This document shows positions 8,571 to 18,565 of a DNA stretch of 64,000 nucleotides, in pieces. Numbering within the stretch: the first letter of the stretch is position 1; each line of letters begins with the position of its first letter. The DNA is taken from contig NZ_JAEPWN010000001.1 of NCBI RefSeq assembly GCF_016654005.1, positions 558,001 through 622,000 of the forward strand. Direction: 5' to 3'. The position numbers and the translations under genes are program-made. The DNA comes from Brevundimonas nasdae (lineage in GTDB: Bacteria > Pseudomonadota > Alphaproteobacteria > Caulobacterales > Caulobacteraceae). The notes beneath the pieces were generated by a model, which searched no databases, was not told where the DNA came from, and saw only the letters and a program-made list of their open reading frames with translations.

Positions 8571-10027
8571 TGTCATCCTTCGCCACGCCCACGCCGCTTG
8601 AATGGCGCGAGGCGGCCCAGAAGGCGCTGAAGGAGCGGCCGATTGAATCGCTGCTGCATCTGGATGCCGACCAGTTGGTGACGCGGCCGCTGTATGCCGG
8701 GGCGACCGGCGTGCATCCGGTGTTCGCGCCCCGCCCATCGGACGCAGAAGGCCGGGCGTGGGATCTGCGGACGCAGGTCGAAGGCGACGACGCGGAAGCG
8801 GTGAACGACGCCATACTGACCGATCTGCAGGAAGGTGCGGCCTCGGTGCTGCTCAGCGGCGGCGTGCTGGCGGACGCCGCGACGCTGGAGCGGGCGTTGG
8901 ACGGCGTGGCGCTGGAGCTGGCTCCGGTCGCGCTGGACGCCGGGTTTGCAGGCGTCGATGCGGCAGACGCACTGGCGGCGGTGGCCAAGGGCTCGCCCCG
9001 CGCCATGCTGCGCTTCCATCTGGATCCGATCTCGGCCTTCGCTCAGGCGGGCGGATCGCCGTGTGGGATTGACGATGATCTGAACGCGGCGGCTAAGGCG
9101 GCCCTGCGCCATGCGGGGGTCTATCCCGACGCCAGCCTGTTCCTGGCCAGCGGGCGCGTGGCGCATGAGGCGGGCGGATCGGCGGCGCAGGAACTGGCCT
9201 TCGCGGCATCCAGCGCGGTCGCCTATGTGAAGGCGGTGGTCGCGGCGGGTTTGTCGGTTGAGGCGGCGCTGAAGGGCGTGGTCGTCGGCGTGTCGGTCGA
9301 TCAGGAATATTTCGACGCCCTGGCCAAGGTTCGCGCCATGCGGCTGATCTGGGCGAACCTGTCGCGTGCATTCGGCGTGGAGACGCAGGCAATCATCGAG
9401 GCGCGGTCGTCACGGCGCATGCTGTCGGCGCGCGACCCGTGGCCCAATCTGCTGCGTCTGACGGCGGCGGGGTTTGCGGGCGCGGTGGGGGGCGCGGACG
9501 TGGTGGTGCTGGACGGCTTCACCCGTGCGACCGGGCGGCCCGACGCCTTTGCACGCCGACAGGCGCGCAACACCCAACTGGTGCTTATGGAGGAGGCGAA
9601 CCTGGGCCGCGTCGATGATCCGGCGGCGGGCAGCTGGTATCTGGATGCGCGGACCCATGATCTGGCGCAGGCGGGCTGGACCGAGTTCCAGACCATCGAA
9701 GCCGAGGGCGGGATCATCGAGGCGCTGAAGGGCGGGGTGATCCAGCCCCGCATCGCCCGTGCGCGCGCCGTGCGTGAAGCGGCGCTGAAGAACGGCGCGG
9801 CCCAGATCATCGGCGTGACGAAGTTTGTCGATCCCGAACCGCGTCAGGCGCCGGTTGAATCTGATCGCCCTTCCGGGGTGCTGGGAGAGCGAACCCGGAA
9901 CCCAGGACAGCATTTCGACCCCCTGGGTTCCGGGTTCTCCGCTGCGCCTAGCCCCGAAATGACGGATCGGGTGGAGCCGCTGACGCCGATCCGCTTCGCC
10001 GCAGCCTTCGAGGAGGCCGGGCAATGA
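8570..10027 (+). CDS. mutA: methylmalonyl-CoA mutase small (beta) subunit, carrying an in-frame palindromic repeat
   Basis: The product has 485 residues. It shows the TIM-barrel-type features of the mutase family ([40 protein letters not shown]), but it ends without a C-terminal cobalamin domain, so it is the non-catalytic partner of MutB. The ATG at 8570 overlaps the pccA stop, and its own TGA overlaps mutB (ATGA). Residues 433-465, just before the terminal [17 protein letters not shown], are encoded by a 99-bp copy of a dispersed palindromic repeat (9866-9964) and look foreign: rich in Gly, Ser, Pro and Arg, with no resemblance to mutase sequence. The frame is maintained. Confidence 0.9.
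   Translation: MSSFATPTPLEWREAAQKALKERPIESLLHLDADQLVTRPLYAGATGVHPVFAPRPSDAEGRAWDLRTQVEGDDAEAVNDAILTDLQEGAASVLLSGGVLADAATLERALDGVALELAPVALDAGFAGVDAADALAAVAKGSPRAMLRFHLDPISAFAQAGGSPCGIDDDLNAAAKAALRHAGVYPDASLFLASGRVAHEAGGSAAQELAFAASSAVAYVKAVVAAGLSVEAALKGVVVGVSVDQEYFDALAKVRAMRLIWANLSRAFGVETQAIIEARSSRRMLSARDPWPNLLRLTAAGFAGAVGGADVVVLDGFTRATGRPDAFARRQARNTQLVLMEEANLGRVDDPAAGSWYLDARTHDLAQAGWTEFQTIEAEGGIIEALKGGVIQPRIARARAVREAALKNGAAQIIGVTKFVDPEPRQAPVESDRPSGVLGERTRNPGQHFDPLGSGFSAAPSPEMTDRVEPLTPIRFAAAFEEAGQ
9866..9964 (+). repeat. dispersed palindromic element, copy A, inside mutA
   Basis: This 99-bp element has near-matching ends CGCCCTTCCGGGGT and GCCCCGAAATGACG. A perfect 16-bp inverted pair, GAACCCGGAACCCAGG (9891-9906) and its complement (9922-9937), is separated by 15 bases. 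The same arms occur in intergenic copies at 24347-24489 and 32413-32541. A GAT flanks each side (9863-9865 and 9965-9967), which may be a 3-bp target duplication. The length is exactly 33 codons, so the mutA frame is kept. Confidence 0.85.
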
Positions 10028-12183
10028 GTTTCCCCAATTTCAGCAAGATCGCCCTGGACCTAAATGTGACAGGGCAGGGGCCGACGCGTGATCCGTGGCT
10101 GACGCCGGAGGGGCTGACGGTCGAGACGGCTTATGACGCACGGGCGCTGGACGGGCTGGATCAGTTGCCCGGCCTGCCGGGGTTCGCGCCCTTCATGCGC
10201 GGGCCGTATCCGACCATGTATGCGGGCAATCCGTGGACGATCCGCCAGTATGCGGGCTTCTCGACCGCCGAGGAATCCAACGCCTTCTATCGCCGTAACC
10301 TGGCGGCGGGCCAGAAGGGCCTGTCCATCGCCTTCGATCTGGCGACGCACCGCGGCTATGACTCGGACCATCCGCGGGTGAAGGGCGACGTCGGCATGGC
10401 GGGCGTGGCCATCGACAGCATCTATGACATGCGCACCCTGTTCGACGGCATTCCGCTGGACCAGATGTCGGTGTCGATGACGATGAACGGGGCGGTGCTG
10501 CCGATCCTGGCGCTTTATGTCGTCGCTGCGGAAGAGCAGGGCGTGCCGCACGCCAAGCTGACCGGGACCATTCAGAACGACATTCTGAAGGAGTTCATGG
10601 TCCGCAACACCTACATCTATCCCCCCGAACCCTCGATGCGGATCATCGCCGACATCTTCGCCTGGACGGCGCAGGAGACGCCCAAGTTCAACTCGATCTC
10701 GATCTCCGGCTATCACATGCAGGAGGCGGGGGCGTCGGCGGATATTGAGCTGGCCTACACCCTGGCGGACGGGATCGAATATCTGCGGGCGGGGGTGGCG
10801 GCAGGGATGCCGATCGACCGGTTCGCGCCGCGCCTCAGCTTCTTCTGGGCCATTGGCATGAATTATTTCATGGAGGTGGCCAAGATGCGGGCCGGCCGCC
10901 TGCTGTGGGCCGAGGCGGTGCGCAAGGAAGGCGGGGTCGATCCCAAGTCGTTGTCATTGCGCGCGCACTGCCAGACTTCCGGGTGGAGCCTCGCCGCGCA
11001 GGACGTGTTCAATAACGTGTCGCGCACCATGGTCGAGGCCATGGCGGCGGCGGGCGGCCAGACGCAGAGCCTGCACACCAACGCCCTGGACGAGGCCCTG
11101 GCCCTGCCCACCGACTTCTCGGCCCGGATCGCACGTAACACCCAGATCCTATTGCAGCAGGAGACGGGGCTGACGCGGGTGATCGACCCGTGGGGCGGCA
11201 GTTACTACGTTGAACGTCTGACCCACGAACTGGCCGAACGCGCGCGCGCCCACATGGCCGAGGTCGAGGCGTTGGGCGGCATGGCCAAGGCCATCGAGGC
11301 GGGCATTCCCAAGCTGCGGATCGAGGAATCCGCCGCCAAGACCCAGGCCCGGATCGACACCGGCCAACAGACGGTGGTGGGGGTGAACAAATATCTGAAC
11401 CCCGTCGTCGACGATATTCCGATGCTGAAGGTCGACAATGCGGCGGTTCTGGCCGCGCAGATCGACAAGCTGAAGCGCCTGCGGGCCGAGCGGGATCAGA
11501 CGGCGACCGACGCGGCGCTGGACGCGCTGACCAACGGCGCGCGGGGCGATGCGAACCTGCTGGAGCTGGCCGTGCAGGCCGCCCGCGCCAAGGCGACGGT
11601 GGGCGAGATTTCGGACGCGTTGGAGGCTGCCTTCGGACGTCATGTGGCCACGGTCCAGACGGTGTCGGAGGTTTACGCCAAGGAAGCGGGCAAGGATCCG
11701 CGCTTCGCCCGCGCGCGCGACATGGTGGCGACGTTCGTGGAGAACGACGGCGGGCCGCCGCGCATCCTGATCGCCAAGCTGGGCCAGGACGGGCACGACC
11801 GGGGCCAGAAGGTGGTCGCCACCGGATACGGCGACCTGGGCTTCGACGTCACGGCGGGCAGCCTGTTCCAGACACCGTCGGAAGCCGCGCGCGATGCGGT
11901 TGAGAAGGGCGTTCATGCGGTCGGCGCATCGTCTCTGGCGGCGGGGCATCTGACGCTGGTGCCGGAACTGAAGGCCGAACTGGAGCGGTTGGGTCGGCCG
12001 GACATCATGATCGTGGTCGGCGGGGTGATCCCGCCGTCGGACGTGCAGCCCCTGTTGAATATGGGGGCCGCCGCCGTCTATCCGCCCGGCTCGGCCATTG
12101 CCGACACCGCCGTGGACCTGATCGAGAAGCTGAACCAGCGTCTGGGTTACGCCCAGCCCGCGCCCAACAAGGACAAGTCATGA
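10024..12183 (+). CDS. mutB: methylmalonyl-CoA mutase large subunit, adenosylcobalamin-dependent
   Basis: The product has 719 residues, the standard catalytic subunit. It isomerises (R)-methylmalonyl-CoA to succinyl-CoA. The N-terminal barrel holds [21 protein letters not shown] and [15 protein letters not shown], both conserved substrate-binding stretches. The C-terminal cobalamin domain has the DGHDRG (DxHxxG) motif near residue 588, followed by the expected SLAAGH and VVGGVIP elements. It overlaps mutA upstream (ATGA) and mce downstream by 4 bases. It acts as a heterodimer with MutA in the cytoplasm. An alternative symbol is scpA/mcmA. Confidence 0.96.
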   Translation: MSFPNFSKIALDLNVTGQGPTRDPWLTPEGLTVETAYDARALDGLDQLPGLPGFAPFMRGPYPTMYAGNPWTIRQYAGFSTAEESNAFYRRNLAAGQKGLSIAFDLATHRGYDSDHPRVKGDVGMAGVAIDSIYDMRTLFDGIPLDQMSVSMTMNGAVLPILALYVVAAEEQGVPHAKLTGTIQNDILKEFMVRNTYIYPPEPSMRIIADIFAWTAQETPKFNSISISGYHMQEAGASADIELAYTLADGIEYLRAGVAAGMPIDRFAPRLSFFWAIGMNYFMEVAKMRAGRLLWAEAVRKEGGVDPKSLSLRAHCQTSGWSLAAQDVFNNVSRTMVEAMAAAGGQTQSLHTNALDEALALPTDFSARIARNTQILLQQETGLTRVIDPWGGSYYVERLTHELAERARAHMAEVEALGGMAKAIEAGIPKLRIEESAAKTQARIDTGQQTVVGVNKYLNPVVDDIPMLKVDNAAVLAAQIDKLKRLRAERDQTATDAALDALTNGARGDANLLELAVQAARAKATVGEISDALEAAFGRHVATVQTVSEVYAKEAGKDPRFARARDMVATFVENDGGPPRILIAKLGQDGHDRGQKVVATGYGDLGFDVTAGSLFQTPSEAARDAVEKGVHAVGASSLAAGHLTLVPELKAELERLGRPDIMIVVGGVIPPSDVQPLLNMGAAAVYPPGSAIADTAVDLIEKLNQRLGYAQPAPNKDKS

Positions 12184-12602
12184 TCGGCGCACTGAACCAT
12201 GTCGGCGTGGCGACGCCGTCCATCGCCGACTCGATCCGGCTGTACCGCGATGTGCTGGGCGCGACCCGGATCGGCGAGCCATTCGACCTGCCGGCGCAGG
12301 GGGTGAAGGTCTGTTTCGTCGACACCCCGACGGCTCAGATCGAACTGATCGAACCCTATGACGACACCAGCCCGATCACGGGTTTCCTGGCCAAGAATCC
12401 CAAGGGCGGCCAGCATCACGTCTGTTTCGAGGTCGCCGACATCCACGCCGCCATCACCGGAATGCGCGCCAAGGGGGTGACGATCCTGGGCACGGGCGAG
12501 CCGCGCATCGGGGCGCACGGGACGCCGGTGGTCTTCCTGCATCCGCGCGACATGGGCGGGGTGTTGATCGAACTGATGGAGACGCCGACCGGCGATCACT
12601 GA
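12180..12602 (+). CDS. mce: methylmalonyl-CoA epimerase
   Basis: This 140-residue VOC-fold protein starts [15 protein letters not shown]. Metal-binding residues typical of the fold are visible: His in LNHVG, His in GQHHVCFEV and Glu near the end in GVLIELME. It converts (S)- to (R)-methylmalonyl-CoA, the step between PccAB and MutAB. The 4-base overlap with mutB completes the propionyl-CoA to succinyl-CoA operon. Confidence 0.93.
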   Translation: MIGALNHVGVATPSIADSIRLYRDVLGATRIGEPFDLPAQGVKVCFVDTPTAQIELIEPYDDTSPITGFLAKNPKGGQHHVCFEVADIHAAITGMRAKGVTILGTGEPRIGAHGTPVVFLHPRDMGGVLIELMETPTGDH

Positions 12603-12655
12603 AGCGGAGCCTTTCGGCGGCGACGTCGTTAAGGGCCAAAGGGGAGAGCCTGACC

Positions 12656-13579
12656 ATGCTGCATCGACTGACCGCCTTCGTCGCCGTTACCGCCCTGATC
12701 GGCGTCAGCGCCTGTCAGCAGGCAGCGCCGGACCAGCCCACGGCGCCCGATGACGGGCAGGCGCAGGCGCCGTCCGAAGCTTTGGCCGTCAACTATGCCT
12801 GCGACAGCGGTGTGACCATCGAGGCGCGCTATCCCGACAAGGCCTCGGCCCAGATGACTTACAAGGGCCAGGACTATGTGCTGCGCAACGTCCAGGCGGC
12901 CAGCGGGGCGCGCTACATCGGATCCGGCGTGGAATGGTGGACCACCGGCCGCGACGGGCGCGAGGTCGCGACTTTGAGCCTGCTGTCGCCCAATGAAGAG
13001 GTCGCCGTGTCGGTGCTGGAGCAGTGCGCGCGGCCCCTGACCGCGCCTGATCTGACCAGCGGGATCACGCCGCCGCAGCCGATGCCTCAACCGACGCCCG
13101 TTCCGGCTCAGGGCGGGGTGCTGCCTGCATCCGCGCCCTGCAAGGGGCCGCAGTTGAAGATGGCGGCGGAAGACGGTGATGCGGGGGCGGGGAACCGGGT
13201 GCGGAACTTCAGCCTGCAGAACGTGGGCGCCAGCGCCTGCACCCTGACCGGTTATCCGGGGGTGACCCTCCTGGATGGACGTGGACAGGCGGTGACTTCG
13301 GTGCAGGCGGACCAGAGCCCCGGCAGCTATTTCCGTCAGGGCCAGGCGCCGACGCCGGTCGATCTGGCGCCCCAGGCCAGGGCCTATTTCGAGGTGGCGT
13401 GGAACGTGGTGCCGAACGAGGCGGCGGGTCAGAAGACCTGTCCCGAGGTTGCGACCCTGCGCGCAACGGCGCCGGGCGACACTGCCGCGATCAGCCTGGC
13501 CTTCGCCTTCCAGCCCTGCGGCGGCAAGATTCGCGTCAGTCCGATCCGCAGTGCGTCAGCCGTTCAGCCTGCGACCTGA
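12656..13579 (+). CDS. lipoprotein with MliC-like and DUF4232-like domains
   Basis: The product has 307 residues. The signal ends in a lipobox GVSAC, with Cys20 as the predicted lipidation site. Residues about 43-125 (YACDSGVTIEARYPD, then ASGARYIGSGVEWWTTGRDG and EQC) match the MliC family of C-type lysozyme inhibitors, including its two cysteines. After a proline-rich linker, residues about 160-290 have the DUF4232 pattern (CKGPQLKM, NFSLQNVGASACTLTGYPG, CPEVATLR). I infer an envelope protein that may block host lysozyme. The combination of the two domains is unusual. It lies 53 bp after mce with its own plausible ribosome site (GGGGAG), so a link to propionate metabolism is not implied. 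Confidence 0.75.
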   Translation: MLHRLTAFVAVTALIGVSACQQAAPDQPTAPDDGQAQAPSEALAVNYACDSGVTIEARYPDKASAQMTYKGQDYVLRNVQAASGARYIGSGVEWWTTGRDGREVATLSLLSPNEEVAVSVLEQCARPLTAPDLTSGITPPQPMPQPTPVPAQGGVLPASAPCKGPQLKMAAEDGDAGAGNRVRNFSLQNVGASACTLTGYPGVTLLDGRGQAVTSVQADQSPGSYFRQGQAPTPVDLAPQARAYFEVAWNVVPNEAAGQKTCPEVATLRATAPGDTAAISLAFAFQPCGGKIRVSPIRSASAVQPAT

Positions 13580-13622
13580 TTGAAGGTGGAAACGTGCGTG
13601 ATTTGGGCGTAGGGCGGACGTC

Positions 13623-14813
13623 ATGACCCAATCCTTCTATGACCGCGTCGCCGGTGAATTGAATGACATCGACACCCAGGGCTTGACCAAGCCTGAACGG
13701 GTGATCGCCTCGCGGCAGGGGCCGGTGATCCAGGTCGCCGGGCGCGACGTGCTGAACTTCTGCGCCAACAACTATCTGGGGCTGGCGGGCGACGAACGAG
13801 TCTCGCAAGCCGGGATCGCGGCGCAGCAGAAGTGGGGGGCGGGCACCGCTTCCGTGCGCTTCATCTGCGGTACACTGGAGATTCACAAGGAACTGGAAGC
13901 GGCCATCGCGGGCTATCTGGGGTTTGAGGACGCGATCCTGTTCGCCGCCGCGTTCGACGCCAACGGCGGCATCTTCGAGCCTCTGTTCGGTGAGAACGAC
14001 GCCATTGTTTCGGACAGTCTGAACCACGCATCAATCATTGACGGCGTGCGCCTGTGCAAGGCCAAACGCTATCGGTTCGCCAACTCCGACATGGACGAAC
14101 TGGAGAGCCGCCTGAAGGAGGCCCGCGAGGCTGGCGCGCGCGAGATCATCATCGCCACCGACGGCGCCTTCTCGATGGACGGATATATCGCCAAGCTGAA
14201 CGAAATCCGTGTCTTGGCGGACAAATATAATGCTTTGATCATGGTGGACGACTGCCATGCGACAGGCTTCCTGGGGCCGAAGGGGCGCGGATCGTTCGCC
14301 CATCACGGGGTCGAGGTGGACTTCGTCACCGGCACCTTCGGCAAGGCGCTGGGCGGGGCCATGGGCGGCTTCATCTGCGCCCGGAAGTCGGTGGTCGAAC
14401 TGCTGAAGCAGCGCGCGCGACCCTATCTGTTCTCCAACGCGCTTTCGCCCGCCGTCTGCGGCTCCAGCCTTGAGGCCATCCGCATCGCGCAAGGGTCTGA
14501 GGGCGACGCCCTGCGCACCCGCCTGTCGGCCAACGCCCACCGCTATCGTGGCGCGATGGCGGATGCGGGCTTCACCCTGCTGGACGGCGAACATCCGATC
14601 ATTCCGGTCATGCTGGGCGACGCCAAGCTGGCGCAGGATTTCGCGGCGCGGGCGCTGGAGCTGGGCGTCTATGTGATCGGGTTTTCCTTCCCCGTGGTGC
14701 CGCGCGGCCAGGCCCGCATCCGCACCCAGATGTCGGCGGCGCATACGTTTGACCAGATCGACCAGACGGTCGCGGCCTTCACCAAGGCCGGTCGCGAGTT
14801 GGGCGTCATCTAG
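13623..14813 (+). CDS. kbl: 2-amino-3-ketobutyrate coenzyme A ligase (glycine C-acetyltransferase)
   Basis: This 396-residue PLP-dependent enzyme of the alpha-oxoamine synthase group cleaves 2-amino-3-ketobutyrate with CoA to glycine and acetyl-CoA. Visible features are FCANNYLGLAG, GTLEIHKELE, the aspartate of MVDDCHATGFLG, and the PLP lysine in TGTFGKALGG (Lys241). The length equals that of E. coli Kbl. It is followed by tdh, so the pair forms the threonine degradation pathway. The 126-bp space between them holds a palindromic repeat. Confidence 0.95.
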   Translation: MTQSFYDRVAGELNDIDTQGLTKPERVIASRQGPVIQVAGRDVLNFCANNYLGLAGDERVSQAGIAAQQKWGAGTASVRFICGTLEIHKELEAAIAGYLGFEDAILFAAAFDANGGIFEPLFGENDAIVSDSLNHASIIDGVRLCKAKRYRFANSDMDELESRLKEAREAGAREIIIATDGAFSMDGYIAKLNEIRVLADKYNALIMVDDCHATGFLGPKGRGSFAHHGVEVDFVTGTFGKALGGAMGGFICARKSVVELLKQRARPYLFSNALSPAVCGSSLEAIRIAQGSEGDALRTRLSANAHRYRGAMADAGFTLLDGEHPIIPVMLGDAKLAQDFAARALELGVYVIGFSFPVVPRGQARIRTQMSAAHTFDQIDQTVAAFTKAGRELGVI

Positions 14814-14828
14814 CCGTCATTGGACGTC

Positions 14829-14851
14829 ACCCTCGGGCCTGGCTCGAGGGT
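14829..14851. repeat. inverted repeat between kbl and tdh
   Basis: ACCCTCG at 14829-14835 pairs with CGAGGGT at 14845-14851 around a 9-base loop. The sequence has the look of the short ACCCTCGGG...CCGAGGGT repeats common in alphaproteobacterial intergenic DNA. There is no T tract, so it is not a clear terminator. Confidence 0.5.
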
Positions 14852-14939
14852 CATCGTTCCGTCGCGCGATGGCCGGATTACAGCGACGGGAGTTTTTTCT
14901 GGCGAGCGGCGTGGGGCCTCTGCCACGAGGAGTGATCTG

Positions 14940-15992
14940 ATGACCGATACGATGAAAGCCCTGGCCAAGACTGCGCCCGGCATCGGCCTTGAGCTGATTG
15001 ACGCGCCGATCCCCGAGGCGGGGCCGGAGGATGTGCTGATCCGCGTGCACCGCACCGCCGTGTGCGGCACCGACATCCACATCTGGAACTGGGATGAGTG
15101 GTCCCAGAAGAATGTCCCGACCCCGATGATCACCGGCCACGAGTTCGCAGGCGAGATCGTCGCCATCGGCAAGGACGTGGATCGCCCGCTGAAGATCGGC
15201 CAGCGCGTCTCGGCCGAAGGTCATGTCATCGACCTGAACTCCGAAGCCGCCCGCGCCGGGCATTTCCACCTGGACCCGCATACGCGCGGGATCGGGGTGA
15301 ACCGTCAGGGCGCCTTCGCCGAGTTCGTGGTGGCCCCGGCCTTCAACGTGATCGAACTGCCTGACGACGTGCCCTATGAGATCGGCTCGATCTTGGACCC
15401 GTTCGGCAATGCGGTTCACACCGCGCAGCAGTTCGACCTGCTGGGCGAGGACGTGCTGGTCACGGGGGCTGGTCCCATCGGCATGATGGCGGCCGCCGTG
15501 GCGCGTCATGCCGGTGCGCGGACGGTGGTGCTGACCGACATCAACGATTTCCGCCTGGACCTGGCGCAGAAGGTGGCGCCGGGCGTCCGCACCGTGAACA
15601 CGACCAAGGAAGACATCCACGATGTCATGAAGGAACTGGGCCTGAAGGTCGGTTTCGACGTGGCGCTGGAGATGTCGGGCTCGCCCGTGGCCTTCAAACA
15701 GTGTGTCGACACCCTGATCATGGGCGGCGGCATGGCCATGCTGGGCATTCCCGGTAAGCCGATGGAGACCGACTGGGGCGCGATCATCCTGAAGGCCCTG
15801 ACGATCAAGGGCGTCTATGGGCGTGAGATGTTCACCACCTGGCGCAAGATGCTGGGCCTGCTGAAGGCCGGTCTGGACCTCAGCCCGCTGATCACCCACC
15901 GACTGGGCTATGCCGACTATCGCGAAGGCTTCGAGGCCATGAAGTCGGGTCAGTCAGGCAAGGTGGTTCTGGATTGGGACAGGGCGGCCTGA
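14940..15992 (+). CDS. tdh: L-threonine 3-dehydrogenase, lacking the structural-zinc cysteines
   Basis: This 350-residue zinc-dependent medium-chain dehydrogenase oxidises threonine to 2-amino-3-ketobutyrate with NAD+. The catalytic zinc residues are present (Cys42 in AVCGTD, His67 and Glu68 in GHEFAGE), as is the NAD-binding GAGPIGMMAA. The lobe that in E. coli Tdh carries four structural-zinc cysteines is replaced by VIDLNSEAARAGHFHLDPHT (about 97-115), which contains no cysteine. Sequence on both sides stays close to Tdh (VSAEGH before, RGIGVNRQGAFAEF after). The ATG at 14940 has GAGGAG at 14926-14931 as ribosome site. A later Met (MKALAK, residue 5) is also possible. Confidence 0.92.
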   Translation: MTDTMKALAKTAPGIGLELIDAPIPEAGPEDVLIRVHRTAVCGTDIHIWNWDEWSQKNVPTPMITGHEFAGEIVAIGKDVDRPLKIGQRVSAEGHVIDLNSEAARAGHFHLDPHTRGIGVNRQGAFAEFVVAPAFNVIELPDDVPYEIGSILDPFGNAVHTAQQFDLLGEDVLVTGAGPIGMMAAAVARHAGARTVVLTDINDFRLDLAQKVAPGVRTVNTTKEDIHDVMKELGLKVGFDVALEMSGSPVAFKQCVDTLIMGGGMAMLGIPGKPMETDWGAIILKALTIKGVYGREMFTTWRKMLGLLKAGLDLSPLITHRLGYADYREGFEAMKSGQSGKVVLDWDRAA

Positions 15993-16014
15993 GCCCTATC
16001 AGCCATGGATTGGA

Positions 16015-16044
16015 AAAGGGCGGCCGAAGGGCCGCCCTTTTTGT
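16015..16044. terminator. bidirectional rho-independent terminator
   Basis: An 11-bp perfect stem, AAAGGGCGGCC (16015-16025) and GGCCGCCCTTT (about 16031-16041), is followed by TTTG on the plus strand and has A residues on the left side, so it serves both the kbl-tdh unit and the convergent TonB receptor gene. Confidence 0.88.
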
Positions 16045-16052
16045 TTGGCGGT

Positions 16053-18443
16053 TCAGTACCGCGCCCGCAGAGTGATCCCCACGGTGCGCGGATCGCCGGG
16101 GTTGCCGATGACCAGGCCCGAGTTGCCCGATTGGACGCTGACGAACTGGAGATAGTTCTCGTCCAGCGCATTCTTGACCCAGATGAAGGCCTCCCACCCG
16201 TTCTCGGCGCGGAAACCGGCGCGCAGGTTCAGGATCGTATAGCTGTCGATCTGGGTGTAGCGCGACACCGAGGCGTCGGAGTTGTAGGACGAGCGATAGC
16301 TGGCGTCGACGCCGCCATAGAGTTCGCCCGGCTGACCCAGAAAGCCGCCCTTGCCGTGCACTTCCGCCCCGACCGAGGCCGCCCAGGGCGAGACGCCGGG
16401 CAGCTTCTTTCCTGACAGGTCGCAGGCCACGGTGGAGGCGCCGATCAGCTCCAGCGGGCAGGGGCCGTTGGTGAAGGAATCATATTTGGCGTCCGTCCAC
16501 GCCGCGTTGGCGTAGAGGTCGAGATTCCGGTTCGGACGGGCGAAGGCGTCCAGCTCGACGCCCTGAATGACCACCTGATCGGCATTGGCCAGATAGCCGC
16601 GCAGGGCGCCGGGGCCGCTGTCGACGACATTGGCCTGATAGTCCTTCACGTCGGTGCGGTAGGCGGCCAGGTTGGCGGTGACGCGCCGGTCGAACAACTG
16701 GGTCTTCAGGCCCAGTTCATAGGTGGTGACCACCTCAGGCTTGACCACGGCGTTGGTCAGGGACGGCTGGCCGTTGGGCAGGTTCGGGATGCCCGCCATG
16801 TTGATGCCGCCTGATTTGTAGCCCCGCGCGACGCTGGCGTAGGTCAGGACATCGTCGGTGACGTCATAGGCCAGGGACACCTGACCGGACAGGTCGTCAT
16901 CCGACAGGCTGGCGTCATAGGCCTGGGGCCGGGCGATGCCCAGGCGGCGGGTGATCAGGGCGGGGTCAGTGGTGACCAGACCCCCGGCCGTCGTGGCCTG
17001 ATACCAGCCGGACTTGTCCTCCTTGGTGTAACGCAGGCCCGGCGTCAGGTGCAGGCGGTCGGTGATGTTCCAGGTCAGCTGGCCGAAGACGGCGTAGGAA
17101 TCCGTCTCGATCCGGCTGTCGTTGAACACCTTGTATCCGTCCAGAAGGGCGTCGGGCACGTTCGGCAGATTGGGGCCGATCAGCCAATAGACCGCGTCCT
17201 TGCCGTACTCGGTGACGCCGTGCGTCTCGACGGCCTGATGGAAGGCGTACAGGCCCACGGTCCAGTCGATGCGGTTCGAACCGTTCGATGACAGGCGCAG
17301 TTCCTGGCTCCACTGATCCTGCCACGACGGATTGGCCGACTGGCGGGTGATGTCCAGCGCGGTGTAGTCGCGGTCGTTCTTTGGTCCCCAGTCCCAGGCC
17401 CGCCAGGCCGAGACGGAGGTCAGGGTCGCCCAGCCGAAATCATAGTCGACGATGGCCGAGACGCCGCGATGGATCTGGTCGGCCTGAATGGCGCTGTCGA
17501 CGTCGGCGATGCGGGCATAGGGATTGGTGCTGGCGGGCGTGTAGCCGCGACCGGCGGCCAGAGCAGGAAACTGTTGGGCCGCAGGCTTCAGCGTCTGGCC
17601 GACGGTGACATAGACCTGGGTGCAGCAGTCGGGCGTCAGATCGGCGTAGTCCGCGAACAACCGAACCCGCAATTGTTCGTTCGGCTGGAACAGCAACTGG
17701 CCGCGCAGGCTGATTGCGTCCTGGGAGTTCTGCTTCCTGCCGACGGTCACATTGTCCAGCAAACCGTCGCGACGGGTTGAGACGACCGAGAAACGGGCCG
17801 CCAGCTTGTCGTCGATGATGGGGCCGGAGAAGGTGGCCTTTGCCTGCAGGAAGCCATAGTCGCCGAAGCTGAGTTCCGCCTGACCCTCTGGCGTGAAGGA
17901 CGGCGTCCGGGTGGTGATGTTCAGGGCCCCGGCGGTGGTGTTCTTGCCGAACAGAGTGCCTTGCGGCCCGCGCAGGATCTCGATGCGGTCCAGATCGACG
18001 AAGTCCAGCGTCGCGGTGGCGGGGCGGCCGTAATAGACCTGATCGACATAGATGCCGACCCCCTGTTCCAGACCGTCATTGGCCAGACCATAGCTGGCGC
18101 CCAGTCCCCGGATGGTGATGGCGGTGTTGCGGGGGTTTGAGCTGAGCAACTGCACGCTGGGCGCCAGTTGGGTGATCTGACCGACATTATAGGCGCCGGT
18201 GCGGTCCAGAAGCTCCTCGTTCACGACGGTCAGGGCGATGGGCACGTCCTGGGCGCGTTCGTCGCGGCGGCGGGCGGTGACGACGATGTCGCCGACGCTG
18301 GCCACGCCCTGCGTGGCGTTTGAGCGTGAGGACTGGGATTGCGGGTCGTCCTCGGCATGGGCGAAGGTCGGCGTGGCGATGCAGGCCGCGATGGCGGTGG
18401 CGGATAAGAGGCGGCGTACTGTCGGCGTGGGCATGATGGTCAA
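16053..18443 (-). CDS. TonB-dependent outer-membrane receptor (substrate unknown)
   Basis: The product is about 796 residues. A signal peptide (VRRLLSATAIAACIATPTFAHA) is followed by a TonB-box-like segment (VGDIVVTARRRDE), a plug domain to about residue 165 with DRIEILRGPQGTLFGKNTTAG, and a beta-barrel ending in aromatic GITLRARY. The proportions resemble the large Caulobacterales family of TonB receptors for carbohydrates or other organics. No partner gene gives the ligand. A TTG at 18443 lies about 5 bases after a good GGAGGGG. An ATG at 18434 is the alternative start. It shares a terminator with tdh. Confidence 0.88.
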   Translation of the reverse strand: MTIMPTPTVRRLLSATAIAACIATPTFAHAEDDPQSQSSRSNATQGVASVGDIVVTARRRDERAQDVPIALTVVNEELLDRTGAYNVGQITQLAPSVQLLSSNPRNTAITIRGLGASYGLANDGLEQGVGIYVDQVYYGRPATATLDFVDLDRIEILRGPQGTLFGKNTTAGALNITTRTPSFTPEGQAELSFGDYGFLQAKATFSGPIIDDKLAARFSVVSTRRDGLLDNVTVGRKQNSQDAISLRGQLLFQPNEQLRVRLFADYADLTPDCCTQVYVTVGQTLKPAAQQFPALAAGRGYTPASTNPYARIADVDSAIQADQIHRGVSAIVDYDFGWATLTSVSAWRAWDWGPKNDRDYTALDITRQSANPSWQDQWSQELRLSSNGSNRIDWTVGLYAFHQAVETHGVTEYGKDAVYWLIGPNLPNVPDALLDGYKVFNDSRIETDSYAVFGQLTWNITDRLHLTPGLRYTKEDKSGWYQATTAGGLVTTDPALITRRLGIARPQAYDASLSDDDLSGQVSLAYDVTDDVLTYASVARGYKSGGINMAGIPNLPNGQPSLTNAVVKPEVVTTYELGLKTQLFDRRVTANLAAYRTDVKDYQANVVDSGPGALRGYLANADQVVIQGVELDAFARPNRNLDLYANAAWTDAKYDSFTNGPCPLELIGASTVACDLSGKKLPGVSPWAASVGAEVHGKGGFLGQPGELYGGVDASYRSSYNSDASVSRYTQIDSYTILNLRAGFRAENGWEAFIWVKNALDENYLQFVSVQSGNSGLVIGNPGDPRTVGITLRARY

Positions 18444-18565
18444 TGGATCCCCTCCAGCGCGAAACGGCGCGCTGTGAGATGGGGGGATTAATGCCTATCG
18501 CTCAAATGGGTTTTTCTGCGTTTTGTTGATAGAAACGCTGCAACTGAAGCGAGAATTGATCTGTC

